From contig CATOKC010000095.1 of the NCBI GenBank assembly GCA_951800675.1, positions 1 to 13,372 of the forward strand: DNA of 13,372 nucleotides. The letters run 5' to 3'. The position numbers and the translations under genes are program-made. This DNA comes from an uncultured Oscillibacter sp. (GTDB lineage: Bacteria > Bacillota_A > Clostridia > Oscillospirales > Oscillospiraceae). The number at the start of each line of letters is the position of its first letter. The first letter of the stretch is position 1. Under the pieces are notes generated by a model. It saw only the letters and a program-made list of their open reading frames with translations, ran no database searches and had not been told where the DNA came from. Below, one piece after another: positions 6,299 to 12,200 of the stretch.

Positions 6299-6301
6299 CA
6301 A

Positions 6302-6556
6302 ATGGCAAGGGCAAAAGGTGCTATCATCAATTTCCCGACGAGAGCGACCGCTATTGGCGAAGACGATGCGTTTTGGCTGATTGCAATTTCATCTGGGCTG
6401 AAAGACGAGTATTCATGTGAGTATGATACAAAAAACGACTGGTGGAAGATAACAATAAAGGCCGGAACCCGCGAGCAGGCCGATTCATTGGTTGAGAAGT
6501 GCCGCCACATTTTGGGCTGGGATACGAAGGAGATCGAAAATGCCTCCACGAATTGA
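6302..6556 (+). CDS. Unknown 84-aa cassette protein
   Basis: Not recognised. ATG 6302 lies eight nt after AAGGAGG (6287-6293), an excellent site that is buried in the leader hairpin. The sequence suggests a small alpha/beta domain: a beta-rich first half (AIINFP, FWLIAIS, YSCEYD, WWKITIKAG) and a C-terminal helix (REQADSLVEKCRHILGW). There is no signal peptide, membrane segment or cysteine cluster. The end overlaps the next gene by 17 nt, so the two are probably co-translated. Possible roles include a moron effector, anti-defence protein or partner of the RHH regulator; the sequence does not decide. Confidence 0.6.
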   Translation: MARAKGAIINFPTRATAIGEDDAFWLIAISSGLKDEYSCEYDTKNDWWKITIKAGTREQADSLVEKCRHILGWDTKEIENASTN

Positions 6557-7175
6557 TTTGACCGGCCAGCGGTTCGGGCGGTTGGTGGTTATTATCGAGG
6601 CCGGAAGAAGCAACGACGGGCAAACCCTGTGGCATTGCTTATGCGATTGTGGAAAAGAAACGACGGTACAAGGCAGGCATTTGCGGGAGGGAAATACAAG
6701 AAGCTGTGGGTGCCTGATGCAAGAAAGCAGGATAAAACATGGAGAGGCTGGAAGCAGACTGTATCACACCTGGAATGACATGATACAAAGATGCCATAAT
6801 GAAAACCACAAATGTTATGCAGATTATGGTGGACGAGGTATTAAAGTTTGTGAAATATGGCTTCATGACTTTGCGGCCTTTCGGGATTGGGCAGTTTCAA
6901 ACGGATATGTCGATGATTTGGAAATAGATAGAATCGACAATGATCGAGGATATAGTCCAGAGAATTGCCGCTGGACTACGAGAAAACAGCAGACCAGAAA
7001 TTGCAGGAGAAACCACCTGATTGAATACCGGAGAACAACAAAACCATTGGCAGAGTGGGCGGAAGAAAAAGGTATGTCTCCAAGAACTCTTAATTCAAGA
7101 ATCAGGAATGGCTGGACAGTTGAAGAAGCCCTTGAAACGCCGGTTGGCGAGAGCAAAAGCCACAAGAAAAAATAA
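6540..7175 (+). CDS. HNH/AP2-type homing endonuclease-like protein
   Basis: A 211-aa protein typical of free-standing endonuclease-like genes in phages. Residues 6-60 form a Cys-rich ribbon (DLTGQRFGRLVVI, Cys33/Cys35/Cys37, then SCGC with Cys56/Cys58). Residues 75-157 match the HNH/AP2-type core: LYHTWNDMIQRCHN, YGGRGIKVCEIW, FRDWAVSNGY and the hallmark IDRIDNDRGYSPENCRW. The C-terminal part (170-202: LAEWAEEKGMSPRTLNSRI, then GWTVEEAL) is a helix-turn-helix DNA-binding module of the NUMOD kind. ATG 6540 is chosen for AAGGAG at 6527-6532. Such proteins cut or bind intronless alleles and spread by homing, which would explain cargo within the head operon. A purely DNA-binding role is possible, because catalytic residues cannot be proved by eye. 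Confidence 0.65.
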   Translation: MPPRIDLTGQRFGRLVVIIEAGRSNDGQTLWHCLCDCGKETTVQGRHLREGNTRSCGCLMQESRIKHGEAGSRLYHTWNDMIQRCHNENHKCYADYGGRGIKVCEIWLHDFAAFRDWAVSNGYVDDLEIDRIDNDRGYSPENCRWTTRKQQTRNCRRNHLIEYRRTTKPLAEWAEEKGMSPRTLNSRIRNGWTVEEALETPVGESKSHKKK

Positions 7176-7188
7176 GCTACATATCACA

Positions 7189-7221
7189 GGGAGTACCCGC
7201 AAAAGCGGGCGCTCCCATTTT
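7189..7221 (+). terminator. Intrinsic terminator ending the cassette
   Basis: GGGAG-T-A-CCCGC (7189-7200) pairs with GCGGG-C-G-CTCCC (7205-7216) around an AAAA loop, with one wobble and one mismatch, followed by ATTTT. It starts 14 nt after the stop of the endonuclease-like gene and would stop cassette transcripts before the protease gene. Late head transcription must read through it. Confidence 0.6.
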
Positions 7222-7251
7222 CATGCCAAAAACAAGGGGAGGGAAACCAAA

Positions 7252-8382
7252 GTGGCTAAGAAATTCTGGCAATTCCGAAATCTGGCCGTGGGGGGAAGCG
7301 CGGAGCTGCTGCTTTACGGCGATATTTCGGACACGAGTTGGTGGGGAGACGAGGTAACGCCAGGGCAGTTTGCCGAGGAGCTGAACGGGCTGGGGGCAGT
7401 TACGGAGATCACCGTGAGAATCAACAGCGGCGGCGGTGACGTGTTCGCTGCGCAAACCATAGGAAATCTCCTGGAACAGCACAGCGCGATGGTGACAGCC
7501 CGGATTGATGGGCTTTGCGCGTCGGCGGCTACCGTCGTTACCAGCCATTGCAACAAAGTGATTGCGGCCAACGACAGTTCTTACATGGTCCATCCGGTTA
7601 AGCTGGGAATCCGTGGCTATGCGGGAGCGGTGGAGTTACAGGAATATCTCAACGCCCTGGCTGTAATCAAGGAAAACATCATCAGCCTTTACGCAAAAAA
7701 GACCGGGCACACCAAGGATGAAGTGACGGCCTGGATGGACGCGACGAGCTGGTGGACGGCGGCCCAGGCAAAGGAGAACGGGTTTGTAGACGAGCTGACA
7801 GACGATGAACAGGAGACAGTTGTGGAGAACCGCAACGGCCTTCTGTTCGTTAATAGCATCAACATGGGCCTCAAGTTCGACAAGACCCCTAAATTCGTGC
7901 AAGAAAGTTTGACGGCGGAGAGCGCCGCCGGATGGCCTGCAAATAAAAAACCGGCGGGACAGCCGGAACAAATCAAGGAGGTACAGGACATGGACATCAA
8001 GACTGTGGACGACCTGCGGAAAGCCTGGCCCGCACTGGTTGACCAAATCGAGCAAGCGGCGGCGGCAGCAGCGGTAAACGCCGAGCGGGAACGCATCAAG
8101 GGCATCGAGGACGTGGCCCTGCCCGGGAGCGAGGAGCTGACGGCGGAGGCCAAGTTTACCACCCCCATGAGCGTCAGCGACTTCGCCGTGGCGATGGTGA
8201 AGGGAGCAAAGACCAAGGGCGCGGCCTTCCTGGACGCCATGCGGGAGGACGGGAAAGAGAGCGGGGCAGAAGGCGTGGAAAATCCGCCCGCCCCGGAGGA
8301 CAAGGACCCTGTGAACGCGGCCAGGGCCAAGGCCAAGGCGGACGCCGCAGCGTACTTGGAGAGCAGGAAAGGGAGGAAGTAA
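7252..8382 (+). CDS. ClpP-type prohead protease with C-terminal scaffold region
   Basis: A 376-aa head maturation protease of the ClpP-like (S14) class, in the place of lambda gpC. The ClpP fold is clear: YGDIS, the INSGGGDVFAAQTI strand-helix, the nucleophile motif DGLCASAATVV (Ser91), the His motif YMVHPV (His114) and a following WMDATSWWTAAQAKENGFVD segment (an Asp here, perhaps Asp163, completes the triad). From about residue 247 the protein becomes Ala-, Lys- and Glu-rich and helical (QIEQAAAAAAVNAERERIKG) with a disordered acidic stretch, as in scaffolds. The start is GTG 7252 behind AGGGGAGG; the open frame upstream is shared with the endonuclease gene and lacks a site. The nested scaffold start is listed separately. 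Confidence 0.88.
   Translation: MAKKFWQFRNLAVGGSAELLLYGDISDTSWWGDEVTPGQFAEELNGLGAVTEITVRINSGGGDVFAAQTIGNLLEQHSAMVTARIDGLCASAATVVTSHCNKVIAANDSSYMVHPVKLGIRGYAGAVELQEYLNALAVIKENIISLYAKKTGHTKDEVTAWMDATSWWTAAQAKENGFVDELTDDEQETVVENRNGLLFVNSINMGLKFDKTPKFVQESLTAESAAGWPANKKPAGQPEQIKEVQDMDIKTVDDLRKAWPALVDQIEQAAAAAAVNAERERIKGIEDVALPGSEELTAEAKFTTPMSVSDFAVAMVKGAKTKGAAFLDAMREDGKESGAEGVENPPAPEDKDPVNAARAKAKADAAAYLESRKGRK
7990..8382 (+). CDS. Nested scaffold protein (Nu3-like) from an internal start
   Basis: Inside the protease gene and in the same frame, ATG 7990 follows AAGGAGGT (7975-7982) at ideal spacing. Initiation there would make a 130-aa protein equal to the C-terminal region of the protease: MDIKTVDDLRKAWPALVDQI, an Ala/Glu/Arg helix, a middle with ALPGSEELTAEAKF and a basic Ala-rich end (ARAKAKADAAAYLESRKGRK). 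This is the lambda C/Nu3 design, in which the scaffold is made in excess from an internal start and directs capsid assembly before being removed. The perfect ribosome binding site within coding sequence is the main evidence. Confidence 0.7.
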   Translation: MDIKTVDDLRKAWPALVDQIEQAAAAAAVNAERERIKGIEDVALPGSEELTAEAKFTTPMSVSDFAVAMVKGAKTKGAAFLDAMREDGKESGAEGVENPPAPEDKDPVNAARAKAKADAAAYLESRKGRK

Positions 8383-8385
8383 ACC

Positions 8386-8745
8386 ATGCGTGAACTGATG
8401 AACAAGGCCGGAGAGACCGGCCAGGACAACCTCATTGCCGGGGCGTTTCCCCCTGCGGAGATCACCGGAATTAAGATCGCTGCCGGACAGGGCCAGCTTT
8501 TGCGCGGGACGGTGCTGGCGGAATCGGACAGCGGGTGCGTTGTTTTAAGCGCCGCAACCACCGGCAAGGCGGCCTATATCCTCACTGACAACGTGGACGC
8601 CACGGAGGAGGTCGGGACGACCGGATACCGCGCCGGTAACTTCAACACCAAGGCCCTGATCGTGGCGGAGGGCTACGAGCTGACCGAAGCGGACCGGGAC
8701 AGCCTGCGGAAATACCGCATCGTTCTGAATGACAATGTTCAGTAA
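8386..8745 (+). CDS. Head decoration protein, lambda gpD family
   Basis: A 119-aa protein that fits the lambda gpD decoration family (110 aa), which binds as trimers to the outside of the expanded capsid and stabilises it. The beta-rich middle with KIAAGQGQLLRGTVLAES, the AAYILTDNVDAT stretch and the closing part (YRAGNFNTKALIVAEG, then LRKYRIVLND) follow the family pattern. It lies between protease/scaffold and major capsid genes, exactly as in lambda C-Nu3-D-E. ATG 8386 has GGGAGGAAG upstream, overlapping the end of the protease gene. Confidence 0.85.
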   Translation: MRELMNKAGETGQDNLIAGAFPPAEITGIKIAAGQGQLLRGTVLAESDSGCVVLSAATTGKAAYILTDNVDATEEVGTTGYRAGNFNTKALIVAEGYELTEADRDSLRKYRIVLNDNVQ

Positions 8746-8760
8746 CAGGAGGGACAGAAC

Positions 8761-9849
8761 GTGAATATTTACGAGACGATCTATATGCTGGCGGCCATCG
8801 AGGAGCTGCCGCTGGAGCACACCTTTTTCAAGGATCGCTATTTCCCCACGGACGACATGATGGACGTTTTTAATACCAGCAAGGTCTTGGCGGACTACCG
8901 GGAGGGGAAGCGGAAGAAAGCGCCCTTTGTGGTGCCGCGCATCGGCAGCGTGCCCGTGGGGCGCGAGGGCTTCAAGACCTATGAGCTGGAGCCTGCGTAC
9001 ATCGGCCTGTCCATGCCCATGACCATCGACCAGCTCAACAGGCGGGGCTTCGGGGAGAGCATCATGTCCGGCATGACGCCGGAGGACCGGGCCAGATATT
9101 TGCAGCTCCACGACATGGAGGATCTGTCCGCCCGTATCAGCCGGACGGAGGAGTGGATGGCCTGCCAGACCATGCTCAACAACGGATGCACCATGCGCCA
9201 CGAGACGGACAAGGAGGGCGTTTACGAGGACGTGGAAGTGAAGTTCTACGATGAGGAGACCAACCCCGCCCTGTTCACGCCCGCCGCCGTGTGGAAGCAC
9301 AGCACCATTGACACAAAGGGCAACATCACCGTGGGCAACTGGTACGAGGACATCTATCAGATGGTGGCGCGGCAGAAGCGGCGCGGTATGCCTGCCACCG
9401 ATCTTCTGCTTTCCTCCGATGTGGGCGCGTTCATCATGGAGGACCCGTGGTATCTCCGTATGCTGGACAACCGGCGGGTGGAAATGGGACGCATCCAACC
9501 CACGGAGCTGACCGAGTACGTCACCCACCTGGGCGCGTTCAACTTCAAGGGCCGTTTGCTGGACCTTCTGGTGAGCGACGGCGGCTACGAGGACGAGGAC
9601 GGGACCGACAAGGCGTATCTGGACGACGGCAGCGTGGTCGTCACCGCCCCGAACGTGGGGCGCGGCCTCTACGGAGCGATCACGCAGATGGAGCGGGACG
9701 AGGAGTTCCACACCTACGCCGGAAAGCGCGTCCCCCAGCATATTGCGGATGTCAAGAGCCAGACCAAGGAGACGAAGGTTGCGTGCAGCCCTCTGATGGT
9801 GCCTAAGCGTAAGAATCCCTGGTGCGTGGCAAAGAAGGTCCTGGGCTAA
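8761..9849 (+). CDS. Major capsid protein, lambda gpE family
   Basis: A 362-aa protein of the lambda gpE capsid family (lambda gpE is 341 aa), an HK97-fold shell protein present in hundreds of copies. Recognisable stretches are the N-terminus with HTFFKDRYFPTDDMMDVFNT, the FVVPRIGSVPVGREGFKTY strand, the MTIDQLNRRGFGE segment with the long helix around RISRTEEWMACQTMLNNG, and the P-domain part DLLLSSDVGAFIMEDPWYL. The C-terminus has the usual CSPLMVPKRKNPWCVAKKV end. The start is GTG 8761 with AGGAGGG (8747-8753). It is followed two nt after its stop by element copy 2. The usual next gene in lambda (FI) is absent. Confidence 0.92.
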   Translation: MNIYETIYMLAAIEELPLEHTFFKDRYFPTDDMMDVFNTSKVLADYREGKRKKAPFVVPRIGSVPVGREGFKTYELEPAYIGLSMPMTIDQLNRRGFGESIMSGMTPEDRARYLQLHDMEDLSARISRTEEWMACQTMLNNGCTMRHETDKEGVYEDVEVKFYDEETNPALFTPAAVWKHSTIDTKGNITVGNWYEDIYQMVARQKRRGMPATDLLLSSDVGAFIMEDPWYLRMLDNRRVEMGRIQPTELTEYVTHLGAFNFKGRLLDLLVSDGGYEDEDGTDKAYLDDGSVVVTAPNVGRGLYGAITQMERDEEFHTYAGKRVPQHIADVKSQTKETKVACSPLMVPKRKNPWCVAKKVLG

Positions 9850-9850
9850 T

Positions 9851-9964
9851 GGGGACCCCGCGCAAGCCCAGCGTAAGCGGGTTGCGCGGGGAGAGGACGA
9901 ACACCGGAATGAGCGAGCTTTGGCCGTGGGCCGAAGCGAGGGATATGGAGGTCGTGAGGACGAT
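9851..9964 (+). repeat. Two-hairpin intergenic element, copy 2
   Basis: It begins GGGGACCCC. Hairpin 1 (9856-9891) matches copy 1, but the C-A mismatch is restored to C-G and the loop is GTAA. Hairpin 2 (9917-9937) has a different 9-bp stem, GCTTTGGCC/GGCCGAAGC, with one T-G pair and a GTG loop. The right end has GGAGGT (9947-9952) and GTGAGGACGAT, identical to copy 1, giving the ribosome binding site for 9965. A short frame at ATG 9909 behind GAGAGGA is open across the element into the next gene. Confidence 0.8.
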
Positions 9965-10381
9965 ATGGCGCTGTTTGACCTTGAACAACACTTCGGAGAG
10001 GACCCGCCCAAGGAATGGAAGCGGCCCACGTTCAAGGACTGCGCGGCGGTGGACATCAGGCGTGTGTTCTTCGACGAGAACGAGTTTGCCGAGCGGCACA
10101 ATGTAGACGGCGTGGACGCGCTGATCGTCCTGGAGGATGTGGACGTGCGGGAACACGCCGCGCACTGGGAGGCCGGTGCGAAGCAGAACTTTGACACCGG
10201 CCTCTATGACGCTTACCGGATACTGTATATCCCGGTGGAGGACTACGGCGAAATGCCCCAGTCGGGGAACCTGGTGACGATAGACGAGGGCACGAAGGAC
10301 GAGCAGTTTTTTACCCTGAAGAGCTGCGAGGACGAGAACGGGATATACCGTATGATCCTGGAAAGGGTGAGACAGGGGTAA
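9965..10381 (+). CDS. Head-tail joining protein, lambda gpFII-like
   Basis: A 138-aa protein downstream of the capsid gene, beta-rich in its second half (YRILYIPVEDYGEM, LVTIDEGTKDEQFFTLKSC, IYRMILERV). This fits the small head-tail stopper proteins such as lambda gpFII (117 aa), which attach below the portal ring and accept the tail. Assignment is by position between E-like and Z-like genes and by size and fold pattern, not by a signature motif. ATG 9965 is preferred to the in-frame TTG at 9920 because GAGGA (9956-9960) and GGAGGT lie just before it and because TTG 9920 falls within the stem of hairpin 2. Confidence 0.65.
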   Translation: MALFDLEQHFGEDPPKEWKRPTFKDCAAVDIRRVFFDENEFAERHNVDGVDALIVLEDVDVREHAAHWEAGAKQNFDTGLYDAYRILYIPVEDYGEMPQSGNLVTIDEGTKDEQFFTLKSCEDENGIYRMILERVRQG

Positions 10382-10385
10382 GTCC

Positions 10386-10495
10386 GGGGACCCCGGCGAA
10401 ACCCAACGAAGCGGTTTCGCTGGGGAAAGGAGGAGCACCGGAATGAGCGAGCTTTGGCCGAAGGCCGAAGCGAGGGATATGGAGGTTGCGACGAC
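10386..10495 (+). repeat. Two-hairpin intergenic element, copy 3
   Basis: It starts GGGGACCCC. Hairpin 1 (10391-10425) has CCCC/GGGG and GCGAAACC/GGTTTCGC, so the inner stem differs from copies 1-2 (GCAA/TTGC) on both arms at once. Hairpin 2 (10451-10471) keeps GCTTTGGCC/GGCCGAAGC of copy 2 but has a GAA loop. AAAGGAGG (10426-10433) lies between the hairpins in front of ATG 10443. GGAGGT (10481-10486) serves the gpZ-like gene. The stretch from 10434 to 10485 is almost identical to copy 2, which suggests a recent duplication. Confidence 0.8.
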
Positions 10496-11188
10496 GTGGT
10501 TACTTATGATGCGGGGCAAATGCTCCTGACGGTCGACGATACCGGAGTGGAGCGGGCCTTGGGGAGCTTGTACCGCAAGACCCCCGCTGTGCTGAAAGTA
10601 GCGATCAACCGGACGGCGCGGCAGGCCAGAAAGGACCTGATCGCGGAGGCGGAGAAACGGTATGCCCTGACCGCGAGAGGCAAGGCGCGTCTGCGCCTGC
10701 TGAAACTGAGGAAAAGCGCCACGAACACCAGCCTTGCGGCGGAGCTTCGGCAGGGTGACGAGGGGCTTACCCTGAACGCCTCCTATTTCCAGCACTCTCC
10801 GACGGTGCCGCGCATGGGCGTTGCGGCGCTGCATGGACCCGCGTTCCAGCGGGTGCGGACCCTGCAAGGGGGACCAATGGAGGAGCTGACCGCCACCGGG
10901 AGCGAGAGCAAAGGATTTTTGATCCGGGTAAGCAATGCCAAGAACGATCACCTGATGTTTGCCCAAAGACTTTTAGGCTCCTCCACCAGCAACACCGCGA
11001 CCAAGACCGGAAAGCCAAGATGGAGGAACGCCGCCGGGAGCGTGGAAAAGGCGTATGACGTAAACCGCATCGGTGCGTCCTCCCAGCAGCGCGCGGTCTG
11101 GCACAGGGGCGTTGACACGGCGGCGGCGGAGAACCTGGAGCGGTTTTTGGCGCAGCGCATTGAGCAGGTGATCGCAGCGGCGAAGTAA
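10496..11188 (+). CDS. Minor tail protein Z-like (gpZ family)
   Basis: A 230-aa protein resembling lambda gpZ (192 aa), which acts at the head-proximal end of the tail. The N-terminal part has the family signature AINRTARQARKDLIAEAEKR followed by YALTARGKARLRLLKL and KSATNTSLAAELR. A Gly/Ser-rich middle (ATGSESKGFLIRVSNAKNDH) and a conserved end (WHRGVDTAAAENLERFLAQRI) follow. GTG 10496 is chosen because GGAGGT (10481-10486) is ideally placed; the in-frame TTG at 10454 lies in hairpin 2 of the element. In lambda, Z is followed by the tail terminator U; the same order is seen here. Confidence 0.7.
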   Translation: MVTYDAGQMLLTVDDTGVERALGSLYRKTPAVLKVAINRTARQARKDLIAEAEKRYALTARGKARLRLLKLRKSATNTSLAAELRQGDEGLTLNASYFQHSPTVPRMGVAALHGPAFQRVRTLQGGPMEELTATGSESKGFLIRVSNAKNDHLMFAQRLLGSSTSNTATKTGKPRWRNAAGSVEKAYDVNRIGASSQQRAVWHRGVDTAAAENLERFLAQRIEQVIAAAK

Positions 11189-11199
11189 GGGGGCGGCCC

Positions 11200-11733
11200 A
11201 TGAAGAAGGACTACACAATAGCAGTACGGCGTGCTGGCGTCGGCGGGACCCCGCAGATTTGCCAGGACGCCTTGATCGAAATGCTGGAGGCGCTGTTTGC
11301 TGGAAAGAAATACACCGGCCAGGAGGGGCGGAAGGAGTTGCAGATCATCAAGCAGAATCTCCCCATACCCAAGCGGCAGAGGGACAGAACGGCAGACACA
11401 GGCGAGGCGGCGGCCCCGTATATCCTGGTGGAAATGAACGAGGGCGCTATTCTGGACGACGACAGTCCGCAGATCGTGGAGTTCAGCCTGGTGATCTGCT
11501 GCTATGACAAGGGGACGGATAACGAGGGATGCCAGGATGTCGCCAACGTCAAAGAGGACATCATACAGCGGATATGTGCGCGGCCATATTTTGGCGGCGC
11601 TTTTACGATCCTGAAGCCGATCACATGGGCACTCCAGAAAGACAGGACGCCGCCGTATTACTTTGGGGCGGTAACGATGAACTGTACCGCGCCAGCTATG
11701 ACACAAGACACTGAAATGGAGGTTTTAGTATGA
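11200..11733 (+). CDS. Putative tail terminator (gpU-like position)
   Basis: A 177-aa protein directly after the gpZ-like gene. It has an N-terminal helix (ICQDALIEMLEALFAGKKY), a strand-rich middle (APYILVEMNEGAIL, QIVEFSLVICCYDKG), a helix (CQDVANVKEDIIQRICAR) and a final strand pair (ILKPITWALQ, YYFGAVTMNCTAP). This alternation of one edge strand, helix and strands fits the tail terminator fold, which caps the tail tube and stops its growth. Lambda places U here, and similar proteins precede sheath genes in Firmicutes myophages. Family membership is not proved. The stop overlaps the next start (ATGA). AAGGGGG lies just before ATG 11200. Confidence 0.5.
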   Translation: MKKDYTIAVRRAGVGGTPQICQDALIEMLEALFAGKKYTGQEGRKELQIIKQNLPIPKRQRDRTADTGEAAAPYILVEMNEGAILDDDSPQIVEFSLVICCYDKGTDNEGCQDVANVKEDIIQRICARPYFGGAFTILKPITWALQKDRTPPYYFGAVTMNCTAPAMTQDTEMEVLV

Positions 11734-12170
11734 GCACGACAAAGGCCAAGAAGCCTGCGGCGGAGGCCGCAGAGGAGATCAAGACCATCCCCGCCGGGCC
11801 GGAGGGCACGGCAGGGGAAGCGTTAGGCGGCCAGGAGGACGACCCAGCCATAAGCTGTCCGGAGGACGGCCCGCGGGAAATGAAGCGCAGTCAGGAGGAA
11901 CAGGACAAGGAGTTTTTCGCCAGGCTCCCTAACCCCTGCGTGTACTGTGGCCCCAGCGTGCGCGGTGTGGCGCGGCAGTTTACCGTGTACACCGGCGGCA
12001 TCCCCGACGCGCTGAAAGAATTTATCAGGGAGCACCGGGCTGCCAAGTGGCTGCTCGTCAGCGTGGAGCGGTTCGCGCAGGTGCGCACGCGCCTTGAAAC
12101 TCCCGGTACAGGGGAGTTTATTCTGTTTCGCAAGGTGCGCGATCAGATTACGCACGGCCGCTTGATGTGA
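11730..12170 (+). CDS. Phage protein of unknown function upstream of the sheath, 146 aa
   Basis: Not assigned a role. Residues 1-60 are low-complexity, with Ala-, Glu-, Gly- and Pro-rich stretches that are probably disordered. A compact domain follows: LPNPCVYCGPSVRGVARQFT with a Cys-x2-Cys pair, VYTGGIPDALKEFIREH, KWLLVSVERFAQVRTRL and GEFILFRKVRDQI. Proteins with this CVYCGPS...VYTGGIP pattern sit just before the sheath gene in Clostridia myophages, as far as I recall, so a role in tail assembly or tail tube capping is plausible. ATG 11730 overlaps the preceding stop by four bases and has GGAGG at 11718-11722. Confidence 0.6.
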   Translation: MSTTKAKKPAAEAAEEIKTIPAGPEGTAGEALGGQEDDPAISCPEDGPREMKRSQEEQDKEFFARLPNPCVYCGPSVRGVARQFTVYTGGIPDALKEFIREHRAAKWLLVSVERFAQVRTRLETPGTGEFILFRKVRDQITHGRLM

Positions 12171-12200
12171 CCGCTGCAAAATATGAGGAGGAACTGATTT

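Larger units (their letters stand above)
5913..7251 (+). other. Moron-like inserted cassette between portal and protease
   Basis: These bases interrupt the portal-protease order kept in lambda-type heads. They are visibly richer in A and T than the flanks. The stretch holds a consensus promoter with operators, a ribbon-helix-helix gene, a bistable leader, an 84-aa unknown gene, an HNH/AP2-type gene and a terminator. That is the pattern of a moron or of homing-endonuclease cargo: self-transcribed genes not needed for the particle. I see no target-site duplication or terminal repeat at its ends, so the insertion mechanism is unknown. Confidence 0.65.

Noticed and set aside
6015..6556. A toxin-antitoxin pair formed by the RHH protein and the 84-aa protein
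   Set aside because: The 84-aa protein matches no toxin family I know, is separated by a hairpin and a regulated leader, and overlaps a different gene; the pair is possible but unsupported.
7021..7251. Upstream extension of the protease frame into the endonuclease-like gene
   Set aside because: The frame is open by chance; it crosses the terminator at 7189-7221, and GTG 7252 has AGGGGAGG and begins the conserved ClpP fold.
8545..10197. 550-codon open frame on the - strand across the capsid genes
   Set aside because: It lies opposite clear gpD and gpE family genes and spans an intergenic repeat; residues look like antisense translation rich in His, Arg and Pro.
10454..10495. TTG start for the gpZ-like gene (and the equivalent TTG 9920 for the FII-like gene)
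   Set aside because: Both TTGs lie in the stem of hairpin 2 of the repeat element, give the same artefactual residues (GRSEGYGG) and lack a ribosome binding site; GGAGGT-served starts lie just downstream.
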